Part shown: in pieces, positions 26,353 through 40,855 of the stretch
Numbering within the stretch: position 1 is the stretch's first letter
Layout: each line of letters begins with the position of its first letter
Source: Mycolicibacterium sphagni
Lineage (GTDB): Bacteria; Actinomycetota; Actinomycetes; Mycobacteriales; Mycobacteriaceae
Direction: 5' to 3'
NCBI RefSeq assembly: GCF_002250655.1
Contig: NZ_NOZR01000011.1
Span: 62,001 to 126,000 of the forward strand
Length of the DNA: 64,000 bases
Translations under genes and position numbers: made by a program
The notes under the pieces: model-generated
Database searches by the model: none
What the model saw: only the letters and a program-made list of their open reading frames with translations
Told to the model about the DNA's origin: nothing

Positions 26353-27575
26353 GATGCACGGCCTCCGCAGTCATTCGGTGCTGGAATGGAATTCACCCGT
26401 TGGCTCATCCAGTCGAGCGCCGCGGGCATGTCCAGCGGGTCGGGTGCGTCGTCGGGCAGGTGCCGGATGGTGATGACGTCACCCATCTTGCAGGCGCGGT
26501 CAAGCGCTGCCTCGGTCCATGCGGTCGGCATCAGTGGATCATGGTCGCCGTAGATGACCAGCATCGGAGCCTGAGTCGGCCCCTGGGGGAGGCTCGCCTT
26601 TTTCAGGTAGCCGCGGAGTGCGGCGAGTGCGGCCGCCGAGTGCGGCTTCAGGTCGTCGGGGGTGATCTGGCCGGCGATCGATGAGCGTTCCTCAAGGCCC
26701 GCCGGGTCGCAGGCCAGTAGCGCATCCCACTTCTGCGCGACAATCCCGCTGCGATAGTCGTCGACGTGGAAGTCGTCGGCATAGGAATTTTCCAGGCCGT
26801 TGAGAAATGCCTGCAGGCCGAGTTGTTGTGCTGGGTTCAGTGTGCCCGCCTGCGCCGCGTCGGCCAGGCCGTTGATATCGGCTACCGGGGAAATCGCGAC
26901 CGCGCCAATCAATGTCAGGTTCCAGCCCTGGTTGGCTGCTAGTTCGTTGGCGGCCCAGGCTGCCTGTCCACCCTCGCCGATTCCGAGCGCAAGCCAGGAT
27001 GTGGAGGCCTTACCGACCGCGCGGTCGATCAGATGGCCGGCCGCGCGTACCGAATCGATCATGTTGTAGCCGACGGTCGTCGAGTCGAGATAGGGGTGGT
27101 AAGCGTCTCGGCCCGGCCGGTCCCGAATCTTGTCGAGGCTGCCCAGTCCCTGGTAGTCCGACATCACCACGGCGTAGCCGGCCTGCAGCAGTTGTTGGAC
27201 CACGGCCGCGGAATCCATCAGCGTCGGCGAGGTCGACGGCCCGCACCCGGGCAGAGAACCGGTTGCCGGATGGCCATACGCGACGATCCGCCACCCACCG
27301 TCAGGGGGGCTTCCCTTGGGGACCAACAAGATTCCCGTGACGTGCGTGGTGCTGTCGTTGACTCCCGAGCGTGAGTTGTAGGTGAACCGTTGCGCCCACC
27401 CGACGGCGGATTGGAGCGACGGATCGAGGTCTGTGGCCGAGTCGCTGGTGACGACATCGCCGTAGTTCTCCGGCGGCGCGCTCTCTGTGGTGGAGTGCGA
27501 TGTGCGGCCAGCGCAGGCCGTACCGATGACACCGACGGTCATCAGGATGGACAGGGCCGCCAGTATTCGTCGCAC
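26349..27575 (-). CDS. Lipase-family lipoprotein with altered nucleophile motif
   Basis: About 408 aa from a GTG at 27575. Signal sequence with a Cys near 21 (VGVIGTACAGR), lipoprotein-like although the lipobox has Gly at -3. The rest fits the secretory-lipase alpha/beta-hydrolase family: VAYGHPATG oxyanion region, GYAVVMSDYQGLG, and VIYGDHDPLMPTAW for the Asp. At the nucleophile elbow, however, the motif is G198-I-G200-E-G202: Gly200 where the catalytic Ser normally sits, and the expected C-terminal His context is not typical. It may therefore be a non-catalytic binding protein. Translationally coupled (GTGA) to the membrane esterase. Confidence 0.7.
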   Translation of the reverse strand: MRRILAALSILMTVGVIGTACAGRTSHSTTESAPPENYGDVVTSDSATDLDPSLQSAVGWAQRFTYNSRSGVNDSTTHVTGILLVPKGSPPDGGWRIVAYGHPATGSLPGCGPSTSPTLMDSAAVVQQLLQAGYAVVMSDYQGLGSLDKIRDRPGRDAYHPYLDSTTVGYNMIDSVRAAGHLIDRAVGKASTSWLALGIGEGGQAAWAANELAANQGWNLTLIGAVAISPVADINGLADAAQAGTLNPAQQLGLQAFLNGLENSYADDFHVDDYRSGIVAQKWDALLACDPAGLEERSSIAGQITPDDLKPHSAAALAALRGYLKKASLPQGPTQAPMLVIYGDHDPLMPTAWTEAALDRACKMGDVITIRHLPDDAPDPLDMPAALDWMSQRVNSIPAPNDCGGRAS

Positions 27576-27688
27576 GAACCAGATGGTAGTGGTCGCCGTC
27601 AGGGTTCCGTTGCGGGTTGCGCGCCGGTCCGTGGCGGCAACCGGCCTTTCTGCGGTCTGACGTGGGATAACACCCTGTCGCCTGGACC

Positions 27689-28432
27689 CTAGCGCGACGG
27701 CCGCGGATCGTTCGGGTCGTCGGGTTGGGGGTCGCCGAACCAGCGCGACGGCACGTGCTCGCGGTAGTCGTCGTGCCAGCTCCACCATTCGTACGGCTTG
27801 CTCTGGGGATAGCCTTGCGGCGAGTCTTCCCAGATCTCCTGGCGTCCCAGCGCGGTCATGTCGAGGAAATGCCATGTGTTGACGAAGATCTCGTCACCGC
27901 GGCTGTCGATGAAATAGGTGCGGTAGATCTGATCGCCGTTGCGGATGAAGGCATTGGTGCCGTGCCATTGGCTTACGCCGAAGTCGACGTCGAATGCGCT
28001 GTCGGGGCCGGGCAGCATGGTGTACCAGGGGATGTCCCAGCCCATTCTCGCTTTGATCCGGACGATGTCGGCCTGAACACCCCGGGAGGCGTAGACCAAT
28101 GTGGTGTCGCGGGCGTTCAGGTGCGCCAGGTTGCCGATGTGATCGGCCATCAACGAACATCCGACACAGCCGTGGTCGGGCCAGCCGTGCACTCCTGGAT
28201 CGAGGAACGCGCGGTACGCGATCAACTGGCGTCGGCCGCCGAACAGGTCGAGCAGACTCATCGTGCCGTCCGGGCCGTCGAACTCGTAGTCCTTGTCGAC
28301 GGGCGTCCAGGGCATTCGCCGGCGCTTGGCGGCCAGCGCGTCCCGGGCTCGGGTCAGCTCCTTCTCCTTGGCGAGCAGCTGCTGGCGGGCAGCCTCCCAC
28401 TCCGCGGGCGAGACGATGTCGGGGATGGTCAC
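27689..28432 (-). CDS. DUF899 family thioredoxin-fold protein
   Basis: 247 aa. DUF899 proteins are thioredoxin-like and of uncertain function; the typical blocks are LLAKEKELTRARDALAAKRRRMPW, YEFDGPDGTMSLLDLFGGRRQL, CVGCSLMADH (a CxxC at the redox position) and a Trp-rich tail (YEWWSWHDDY). The GTG at 28432 is preferred over upstream starts because GGGAG precedes it by about five bases. It is divergent from the ArsR/SRPBCC pair, an arrangement frequent in actinobacteria, so the ArsR protein may control it too. A role in thiol or electrophile stress is a guess. Confidence 0.8.
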   Translation of the reverse strand: MTIPDIVSPAEWEAARQQLLAKEKELTRARDALAAKRRRMPWTPVDKDYEFDGPDGTMSLLDLFGGRRQLIAYRAFLDPGVHGWPDHGCVGCSLMADHIGNLAHLNARDTTLVYASRGVQADIVRIKARMGWDIPWYTMLPGPDSAFDVDFGVSQWHGTNAFIRNGDQIYRTYFIDSRGDEIFVNTWHFLDMTALGRQEIWEDSPQGYPQSKPYEWWSWHDDYREHVPSRWFGDPQPDDPNDPRPSR

Positions 28433-28504
28433 GGCGCTCCCTTCGAACATTAAACAAATGGATTGAATATTTGAGTGCCAGCGAACCACGGGGTGGGTCT
28501 ATAG

Positions 28505-28520
28505 TCAACAAGATGGTTGA
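28505..28520. promoter_or_regulatory. Candidate ArsR operator overlapping the arsR-like start codon
   Basis: Inverted repeat TCAAC-N6-GTTGA, with the ATG of the ArsR-like gene (28513) inside the spacer. ArsR regulators paired with SRPBCC proteins often have such a TCAAC/GTTGA element across their own start, consistent with autorepression. The element also lies in the 80-bp gap to DUF899. Confidence 0.5.
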
Positions 28521-28848
28521 AGATCAGGTTTTGGACCGCGCCTATGCGGCACTGGCCGATCCGACCCGACGACACCTGATCGAGGCGCTGCGTCAGGGCG
28601 ACGCCCGGATCACCGACCTCGCCGCCCCGCTGCCGATGACGTTCGCCGGAGTGTCGCGGCACATCGGCGTGCTGGAATCGGCCGGGCTCATCCGGCGCGA
28701 TGTGCGGGGCCGCGAACACTGGGTGTCGCTGCGGCCGGAAGGCCTTGCCGCGGCGCAGGATTGGATCGACGAGCAGACGCGGTTCTGGTCGGCGCGCGCT
28801 GATGCTCTTGCCGCGCGACTACGCCGGAAGAAGGGGCACACTCGATGA
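28513..28848 (+). CDS. ArsR-family winged-helix regulator
   Basis: 111 aa, a single winged helix-turn-helix: LADPTRRHLIEALRQGDARITDLA, then the recognition helix in TFAGVSRHIGVLESAGLIRR, then the wing (VRGREHWVSLRPEGL). No metal-binding CxC or ELCVCDL motif, so it belongs to the non-metal-sensing group usually found beside SRPBCC/AHSA1 proteins. The ATG at 28513 is embedded in the candidate operator. Its last codons overlap the SRPBCC gene (ATGA), confirming a two-gene operon. Likely represses itself, its partner and perhaps DUF899 until an unknown ligand is present. Confidence 0.88.
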   Translation: MVEDQVLDRAYAALADPTRRHLIEALRQGDARITDLAAPLPMTFAGVSRHIGVLESAGLIRRDVRGREHWVSLRPEGLAAAQDWIDEQTRFWSARADALAARLRRKKGHTR

Positions 28849-29279
28849 GCGACACGGCGACCGTGGTCGTCGAGCGTGTCGTGCCCGCCCCGCCGGCGCT
28901 GGTCTTCGACGAGTGGCTGGATCCTGAAGCGCTCAAGGAGTGGATGTGTCCGCACCCGGTTCGCGTCATCGACGTCTCTGTCGACGCTCAGGCGGGGGGA
29001 ACCGTACGTTTTGACGTCGACGACTCGGGCACCCGGGTGCTTATCAGCGGGCAGTTCCTGGTCATCGAGCGCCCCCGTCGGCTGCGGTTCACCTGGAGCA
29101 ACTCCACGTGGAAAGACCCGACGCAGGCCAGCATTGTCACGGTGACTTTCGAACCGGTGGGCACCGACGAGACGTTGATGTCCATCGAGCATTCCCTTCT
29201 GCCGCCAACCGAATTCGAGTCTTTCCACACTGGCTGGATCGTCACCTTCGACCAACTCGCGGGGAAGCTGACCGGCTGA
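28845..29279 (+). CDS. SRPBCC (AHSA1-like) ligand-binding protein
   Basis: 144 aa START/Bet v1-like helix-grip domain. Typical AHSA1 run: VERVVPAPPALVFDEWLDPEALKEWM at the start, FDVDDSGTRVLISGQFLVIERPRRLRFTW in the middle, and a C-terminal helix (GWIVTFDQLAGKL). The domain holds a hydrophobic cavity and could bind the effector sensed by the ArsR partner. ATGA overlap with that gene. Cellular role not established for this subgroup. Confidence 0.85.
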   Translation: MSDTATVVVERVVPAPPALVFDEWLDPEALKEWMCPHPVRVIDVSVDAQAGGTVRFDVDDSGTRVLISGQFLVIERPRRLRFTWSNSTWKDPTQASIVTVTFEPVGTDETLMSIEHSLLPPTEFESFHTGWIVTFDQLAGKLTG

Positions 29280-29334
29280 CCGGTTCAGCAATCACACGGC
29301 AACTTCCAAGCTGATTGGCGTAAGTTCGGCAGCC

Positions 29335-33430
<4,096 letters not shown>

Positions 33431-33433
<3 letters not shown>

Positions 33434-33529
33434 CGTCCGTCGTCTGTTCTTCGCGCAAGCGCCCATCGTCCGTGGTCTGTTCTTCGCGCAAGCGCCCATC
33501 GTCCGTGGTCTGTTCTTCGCGCAAGCGCT
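33431..33529. repeat. Three tandem 33-bp repeats at the glnX-glnH junction
   Basis: Units at 33431-33463, 33464-33496 and 33497-33529, differing at two positions, then a further CAT at 33530-33532. On the minus strand each unit carries an in-frame ATG and encodes an 11-residue block of the form (M)GACAKNRPRT. The first ATG shares a base with the glnX stop (TAATG). This resembles MIRU-type repeats of M. tuberculosis, which lie within operons and keep the frame between stop and start codons. Confidence 0.92.
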
Positions 33530-33531
33530 CA

Positions 33532-34851
33532 TTACCGGTACTCGCTCAGTCTGGGCCACAACCCCAACGCCACCGCCAACGCCGCCCCGACGGAGAGCAC
33601 GACGCCGCCGACCGTGGTCCCCGATAGCACCCGGCGGGCGGACAGGATGTCGTTGCGCAGCTGGTTGCGACTCTCCCGGATACCGCTGGACAGTGCATCG
33701 TCGAGTTTGTCGAACGCTGGAGTGGAGTCGTCCTCGCCAGTGCCAAGGGCCACCTGGGTGGCCGCCTGGTAGTTGCCGACCGAGATGTAGGCGTTGATTC
33801 GCTCGTCGGCCTGCCGCCACTTCGTCAGCAGCTGGTCAGCGTTCGCGAGGTCGCCCTTGGCGATGGCGTCGTTGCGCGACAGATAGTCGTTGAGTTGAGT
33901 GTGCATGGCTTCGACGCGTTGGTAGTAGGAGCGTTTGCGGACGTCTTCGTCGCCCCGCCGGATCAGCGACAGTGTCTCGTCGGCACGTGCCTGCTGCGCG
34001 GTGATAGCCAGGTTAGTCACTGTTTTGAGGGACTCGGCCGCGGTGTTCTTCGCCGCGCGGCTACCTGCGGTGGAGATGATGATCGCCGAACCCACCCAGA
34101 TGATCATCACCACGATCGCCAGGCCTCCGGCGATCAGGCCGACGTTGACCCGGCGTTTGGTGCGGTCGGCCAGCCAGCGGTGCCCGAACACCCCGAACAG
34201 CAGGGTCGCGGCCACCACGATCAGCACCGGCGCCGGGATCCGGGTGGAGGCCGTGGTCTCGGTGTCGACGCGCGCGGAGGTGTCCTCGTACAGCTTCTGC
34301 GCGTCGGGCAGGATCTGCTGCTGCATCAGCGCGGAGGCCTCCGACAGGTACGAGGAACCCACCGGATTGCCCATCCGGTTGTTGGTCCGCGCCGTCTCGA
34401 TGAGGCCGGTGTAGACGGCCAGCTCGGCATTGATCTTGCCGAGCAGCTGCACCAGGGGTTCGTCGGTGAGCCCGCTGGAGGCCCGGGTCACCGCGACAGC
34501 CGCATCGGTGATCGCCTGCTCGTAGCGCTGCCGCACGGCGCGGGGTTCGGAGCCGGCGATGAATGCGGTCGCCGCGGCCGCGTCGGCCACCGACAGTGTG
34601 GTGTAGAGCTGACCGGCGGCAAACGACAGCGGCTCGGTGTGGTTGAGCACTGTGGTCAGCTGGGTCTGCCGGTTGGTGATCGTCGTGGATGTCGCGAACG
34701 CGCTGAGGATTCCCAGGGTGGCCAGGATCAGCCCGAGGGTCAGGATGCGTCCCGGCGTGGTGCGCAGGAACCACCACCGGGGGTGAGCGGGCAGGGTCGG
34801 CGACCGTTGCCCCAATGGCTCGGTCGACGGGTGTGCCAGCTCAACGGTCAC
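33532..34851 (-). CDS. glnX: GlnX, membrane transducer of the GlnH-GlnX-PknG pathway (Rv0412c-like)
   Basis: 439 aa with four hydrophobic segments: one after residue ~32 (ILTLGLILATLGILSAF), two around 205-265 (VLIVVAATLLFGVFGHRW and VGLIAGGLAIVVMIIWVGS) and one near the C terminus (TTVGGVVLSVGAALAVALGL). The two long helical regions between them (~55-200 and ~265-405) are rich in Ala, Gln and Arg, like four-helix-bundle sensor domains, and would lie outside the membrane. It is known in mycobacteria to relay GlnH occupancy to PknG. First gene of the operon. Start ATG or GTG at 34851; the 128-bp gap to divergent mutT3 must contain both promoters. Confidence 0.9.
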   Translation of the reverse strand: MTVELAHPSTEPLGQRSPTLPAHPRWWFLRTTPGRILTLGLILATLGILSAFATSTTITNRQTQLTTVLNHTEPLSFAAGQLYTTLSVADAAAATAFIAGSEPRAVRQRYEQAITDAAVAVTRASSGLTDEPLVQLLGKINAELAVYTGLIETARTNNRMGNPVGSSYLSEASALMQQQILPDAQKLYEDTSARVDTETTASTRIPAPVLIVVAATLLFGVFGHRWLADRTKRRVNVGLIAGGLAIVVMIIWVGSAIIISTAGSRAAKNTAAESLKTVTNLAITAQQARADETLSLIRRGDEDVRKRSYYQRVEAMHTQLNDYLSRNDAIAKGDLANADQLLTKWRQADERINAYISVGNYQAATQVALGTGEDDSTPAFDKLDDALSSGIRESRNQLRNDILSARRVLSGTTVGGVVLSVGAALAVALGLWPRLSEYR

Positions 34852-34979
34852 CTCTCGCGGACCTCACTCCCCTTTGCCCGGTGCCCCTTCGCGCTTCCTG
34901 AGACAATCCTAAGAGCTGTTGTGACGGATGGGGCGGGATCTACCGACCTACTCCGGCGTGGCGTGCTTATCCTGAACGC

Positions 34980-35561
34980 GTGCGCGGCGATGGCGACGGC
35001 TGGGTGGTGTCGGATACCGGCACGCCGTACTGGGGTCGGCACGGCGCCGCGGGCCTGTTGTTGCGGGCGCCGCGCCCCGACGGTACCCCTGCGGTGTTGC
35101 TTCAGCACCGCGCCCCGTGGAGTCACCAGGGTGGCACCTGGGCGCTGCCCGGCGGTGCGCGCGACAGCCATGAAACCCCCGAGCAGGCCGCGGTCCGCGA
35201 GGCCAACGAGGAGGCCGGGCTGACCGCGGAGCACGTGCGTGTCCGCGCGACGGTCGTGACGGCGGAGGTGGTCGGTGCCGGCGGAACGCATTGGAGCTAC
35301 ACGACAGTGGTTGCCGACGCCCCCGAATTGCTGACGACGGTGGCGAACCGGGAGAGCTCCGAACTGCGCTGGGTGGCCGAGGACGAAGTAGACGAGCTGC
35401 CGCTGCACCCCGGCTTCGCCGCCAGCTGGGAGCGGCTGCGCATCACCGCGATGCTCAACTCGCATGATCACGACGAATGCCGCCAGCCGGTGCCTCACAC
35501 CGTCGAGATCCAATCCGGGGTATTCGCCTGGTGCACGTCACCGGCCGCCGAGGTCAGCTAG
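34980..35561 (+). CDS. mutT3: Nudix hydrolase MutT3
   Basis: 193 aa. The Nudix box is complete: [24 protein letters not shown] (residues ~58-81; G-x5-E-x7-R-E-x2-E-E-x-G), providing the Mg-binding glutamates. Members hydrolyse nucleoside diphosphate derivatives; MutT3 is counted among the mycobacterial 8-oxo-dGTP-type sanitising enzymes, although its own activity is less clear. Short for the M. tuberculosis protein (217 aa), with an extra Cys/His-bearing tail (HDHDECRQP). GTG start at 34980. The 3' end overlaps convergent thiE by 8 bp, the same arrangement as Rv0413/Rv0414c. Confidence 0.9.
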   Translation: MRGDGDGWVVSDTGTPYWGRHGAAGLLLRAPRPDGTPAVLLQHRAPWSHQGGTWALPGGARDSHETPEQAAVREANEEAGLTAEHVRVRATVVTAEVVGAGGTHWSYTTVVADAPELLTTVANRESSELRWVAEDEVDELPLHPGFAASWERLRITAMLNSHDHDECRQPVPHTVEIQSGVFAWCTSPAAEVS

Positions 35562-36246
35562 AACCAATCGTGTCGCTCCTGCCCGCGGTCAGTGCGGCAC
35601 GCAGTCGCGTGGCTGCGGCCTGCGGGTCGTCGGCTCCGGTGATCGCACGCACCACCACGATGCGGTCGGCTCCCGCAGCGAGCACTTCAGGCAGGCGCTG
35701 CTCGTCGATCCCGCCGATTGCGAACCACGGCTTGTCGGTCTGCATGGCTGCCACCTCGCGCACCAGATCGAGGCCGGGCGCCGGCCGGCCCGGTTTCGTC
35801 GGCGTCGGCCAGCACGGGCCGACACAGAAGTAGTCGACGTCCTCGGTCAGCGCGCGGGCCGCTTCGGTTATCGCGTGGGTGGAGCGCCCGATCGCGGTGT
35901 GCGGGCCGACGATGTCGCGGGCCACCGGCAGCGGCAGATCGTCCTGGCCCAGGTGCAGCACGTCGGCGCCGGCGGCTCGGGCGATATCGGCGCGGTCGTT
36001 GACCGCCAGGAGCGCGCCGTGCCTACGGGCGGCGTCGGCCAGGACTTCGAGCGCGTCCAGCTCCTCGCGCGCCTCCAGAGGACCGAACTGTTGCTCGCCG
36101 GGCGACCCCTTGTCACGCAGCTGGATGAGGTCGACGCCGCCAGCCAGCGCCGCGTCGGCGAACTCGGCCAAATCGCCGCGCTCGCGGCGGGCATCGGTGC
36201 AGAGGTAGAGCCGTGCGGTCGCGAGCCTGGTGTGAGGTTCGTGCAC
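35554..36246 (-). CDS. thiE: Thiamine-phosphate synthase
   Basis: 230 aa TIM barrel. Couples HMP-pyrophosphate with the thiazole phosphate (carboxylate) to make thiamine phosphate. Family motifs: LYLCTDAR at the first strand, [16 protein letters not shown] (phosphate and substrate), [60 protein letters not shown] and [25 protein letters not shown]. The GTG at 36246 (MHEPHTRLA) is preferred; an upstream in-frame start at 36282 would run into the riboswitch region. Divergent from thiO-thiS-thiG; unlike them it is not downstream of the riboswitch. Confidence 0.95.
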   Translation of the reverse strand: MHEPHTRLATARLYLCTDARRERGDLAEFADAALAGGVDLIQLRDKGSPGEQQFGPLEAREELDALEVLADAARRHGALLAVNDRADIARAAGADVLHLGQDDLPLPVARDIVGPHTAIGRSTHAITEAARALTEDVDYFCVGPCWPTPTKPGRPAPGLDLVREVAAMQTDKPWFAIGGIDEQRLPEVLAAGADRIVVVRAITGADDPQAAATRLRAALTAGRSDTIGSS

Positions 36247-36279
36247 ACCGCGACGGTAGCGGCTAGCGTGGAGGGTTGG

Positions 36280-36368
36280 CACGGGAGCCCCGGGAGCGGG
36301 GCTGAGAGTGGAGCGTTACCCCTCCAGACCGTCACCACCTGATCCGGGTCATGCCGGCGAAGGAAGCG
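36280..36368 (+). promoter_or_regulatory. TPP riboswitch (THI box) of thiO-thiS-thiG
   Basis: Conserved aptamer blocks on the plus strand: GGGAGCCCC, then CTGAGA at 36302-36307, ACCCCTCC closing the P3 arm, ACCTGATCCGGGTCATGCCG at ~36337-36356 and CGAAGGAA just before the thiO ribosome-binding site. Thiamine pyrophosphate binding would reduce expression of the thiazole operon. The proximity (about 9 bases) to the thiO start points to control of translation start. Confidence 0.93.
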
Positions 36369-36376
36369 AAAGGGAT

Positions 36377-37380
36377 ATGTCGAAGGAATCTCTGGCCGTC
36401 ATCGGGGGCGGCGTCATCGGTCTGGCAGTCGCACGCCGGGCCGCATTGGACGGGTTGTCGGTGCGGGTGCACCGGACCCGCCACTTAGGTGCGTCGTGGG
36501 TCGCCGGTGGGATGCTGGCCCCGCACAGCGAAGGCTGGCCGGGCGAGGAACGACTGCTGCAGCTGGGCCTGGAGTCGCTGCGGCTGTGGCACGGCGGTTT
36601 TCTCGACGGCCTGCCCGACGATGTGGTGACCGCACGCGAATCACTGGTGGTCGGCGTCGACCGAGCCGACGCCGCGGACCTGCGCACCGTCGCGGACTGG
36701 CTGTCGGCACAGGGCCACCCGGTGGCCGTGACGACCACCGCTCGCGATACCGAACCGCTTCTAGCCCAAGGTATTCGCCACGGTTTCATCGCCCCCGACG
36801 AGCTGGCAGTGGACAATCGCAAGCTGGTGGCCGCCCTGGAGGCGCACTGCGAACAGCTCGGGGTTCGGTGGGCGGCGCCGGTGGAGCAGCTCGACGACGC
36901 CCGCGACGGCGTCGACACCGTCGTCATCGCCAACGGGATCGACGCTCCGGCGCTCTGGCCCGGGCTTGCGGTCCGGCCCGTCAAGGGTGAGGTGCTGCGG
37001 TTGCGCTGGCGGCGCGGCTGTATGCCGCTGCCGCAGCGCGTGGTTCGGGCCAGGGTGCACGGCCGCTCGGTGTACCTGGTGCCCAGGGCTGACGGGGTCG
37101 TGATCGGCGCGACGCAGTACGAACACGGCCGGGACACCGCCCCTGCGGTGAGCGGCGTACGTGAGCTGCTCGACGACGCCTGCGAGGTGATGCCGGCTCT
37201 GGGGGAGTACGAGTTGGCCGAATGCGCTGCGGGGCTGCGGCCGATGACCCCGGACAACATGCCGATCGTCGGGCGGCTCGACGGGCGCACACTCGTGGCC
37301 ACCGGACACGGCCGGTCGGGATTCCTGTTGGCGCCGTGGACCGCCGAGCACATCGCCGCCGAGTTGATGGGAGCACGGGC

Positions 37381-37384
<4 letters not shown>
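36377..37384 (+). CDS. thiO: Glycine oxidase ThiO
   Basis: 335 aa FAD-dependent D-amino-acid-oxidase-fold enzyme that oxidises glycine to the imine used in thiazole formation. The N-terminal dinucleotide motif VIGGGVIGLAVARRAA (GxGxxG) is complete; GASWVAGGMLAPHSEG is the characteristic ThiO loop, RPVKGEVLRLRW and YLVPRADGVVIGATQYE follow, and GLRPMTPDNMPIVGR plus ATGHGRSGFLLAP form the C-terminal FAD part. ATG at 36377 follows AAAGGG and the riboswitch; the stop overlaps thiS (GTGA). Confidence 0.95.
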
Positions 37385-39122
<1,738 letters not shown>

Positions 39123-39132
<10 letters not shown>

Positions 39133-39824
39133 GTATTGGCCGGCGGGCCGATCCGCACCACACTCGACACGTCCAGCGTGGGTATCGACGAAGTGCCTGA
39201 ATAGGTTTGGCCGGGCGGCACCGTGCCCTCGACCCGAAGCCAGGTATTGTCCGGCAAAGAGGCTGCCTCCGATGCCGCCGGACCGGACAGGTGCAACCGG
39301 GCCAGCTGCGCGTCAGCGGCGCAACAGACGATGACGATCTTGGCCAGGTCGACCCGATCGCCGTCGCGCATGGTGAAACCGGTCGTGGTGACCTGCCTGC
39401 CGTCCAGGCCGCCGACCTTGCCGACCGCGACCCGCATCAGCACTTCGGGCAGCGACACCGTCGGCGCGGGTCCGCCGGGCAACGGCGGAAACGAGCGCGC
39501 GCCGGTGACGGTGGCGGGCGTGGCGGCCGTGGCGCTCAACGCCGGCGGCACCACGAAGATCAGCATCACCACCGGCACCACCAGCAGCCAGACGATGCCG
39601 TTGCGGTGAACATGGCCGGTGTGCTCGTGCTCCTGATCGGCACCGCCACTGCGGATGTCGCGCATGATCGACAGCAGTGCCAGCCCGATGAGCACGGCCG
39701 CCGATATGGACAGCCACGGCAGCATGGCCGGCTTGACGTAGCGGGTGTATGCCCCGGTGATCGACACCATCACCAGGGCGATCCCGACGATCAGCAGCAG
39801 CATGTTCTCGGTTTCGCGCTTCAC
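39123..39824 (-). CDS. TIGR03943/DUF1980-type membrane protein
   Basis: 233 aa. Three to four membrane helices in the first ~110 residues, a His-rich loop (QEHEHTGHVHR, ~65-75) that could bind metal, and an extracytoplasmic C-terminal domain with a CC pair (IVCCAADAQ). This family is regularly encoded next to YraQ-type permeases, as here (ATGA overlap with the upstream permease gene). Function unknown, possibly metal or redox stress. The 3' end overlaps the SGNH gene by 10 bp in convergent orientation. Confidence 0.8.
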
Positions 39825-40798
39825 AGCAGCACCAGGCCCACCGCGGTCGCCAGCACCGTGGCGACCACCAGCGTGACCGGGGCGAAGCGCAGCGCGAAAC
39901 GTCGCCCGAACATACCTGCTTGCATGGCAACAAGTTTGACGTCAACCGCCGGACCGACCACCAGGAACACCAGCCGCGGCACCAGCGGCACCATGGTGAG
40001 GCTGGCCGCGACGAAGGCGTCGGCCTCCGAGCACAGCGCCAGCACGAACGCCAGCAGCGCCATGGTGACCACGCCGATCACCAGGTGACTGGCCACATGC
40101 TCGAACATCCACGGCGGCACCACAACTCGCAGTGTTGCCGCCGCCGCAGCGCCGATCACCAGATACGAGCCTGCCTGCAAGAAGTCGTGCCGGGCGGCCT
40201 CGGTGAACACCGTCCAGCGCGACTGGTCGTCGTCGCCGGAACGGGGCAGCCTGCGGGTCACCCAGCCGGGCCGGCCCCACCGGGACCACAAAACCCCCAT
40301 CACCACCGCGGTGGCCAGCGACGCGACGCAACGCGCCGCCACCATCTGGGGTTGGCCGGGGAAGGCCACGGCGGTAGCGACCAGAACCACCGGATTGATC
40401 GCGGGTGCGCTGAGCATGAAGGTCAACGCCGCCGCACCCGCCGTCCCATCGCCGAACAGGCGTCGGGCCACCGGCACAGACCCGCACTCACAGCCGGGCA
40501 GCGCCGCACCGGCCACTCCGGCGACCAGCACTGCCGCCGGCGCCCGCTTGGGTAACAGCTGGGCCAGTCGCTCGGGAGAGACGAACGCCGCGATCAGCCC
40601 ACTGATCACCACGCCGAGCACAAGGAACGGCACCGCCTGGAGAAACACCCCGGCGAACACCGTGCCTGCGGTCGAGAGCCGGGCGCTGCCGACAACCGCG
40701 TCGCGCATCCACGTGCCTACCAGTGCACACACCACTAGTCCCGCCACCAGAACCTCGGTCGAGGTCACCAGGCGGCGGCGCGGGGCGGTCACGGTCAT
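39821..40798 (-). CDS. YraQ-family predicted permease (DUF318)
   Basis: About 325 aa, eight or so membrane helices. Family hallmarks: VPFLVLGVVISGLIAAF at the first conserved region, GAALPGCECGSVPVARRL with the conserved CECG cysteines near residue 110-115, a mirrored MLSAPAINPVVLVATAVAF, and LCSEADAFVAAS in the second half. Predicted permeases of this type are linked to metal or metalloid stress in some bacteria. ATG at 40798 is chosen; an in-frame ATG at 40807 is also possible. Paired with the TIGR03943 gene. Substrate unknown. Confidence 0.82.
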   Translation of the reverse strand: MTVTAPRRRLVTSTEVLVAGLVVCALVGTWMRDAVVGSARLSTAGTVFAGVFLQAVPFLVLGVVISGLIAAFVSPERLAQLLPKRAPAAVLVAGVAGAALPGCECGSVPVARRLFGDGTAGAAALTFMLSAPAINPVVLVATAVAFPGQPQMVAARCVASLATAVVMGVLWSRWGRPGWVTRRLPRSGDDDQSRWTVFTEAARHDFLQAGSYLVIGAAAAATLRVVVPPWMFEHVASHLVIGVVTMALLAFVLALCSEADAFVAASLTMVPLVPRLVFLVVGPAVDVKLVAMQAGMFGRRFALRFAPVTLVVATVLATAVGLVLL

Positions 40799-40855
40799 CG
40801 AGCACATCGTGCCACCCGAACCTGGACACCGGCCGCGACGTCTACCCTGGGCGCG

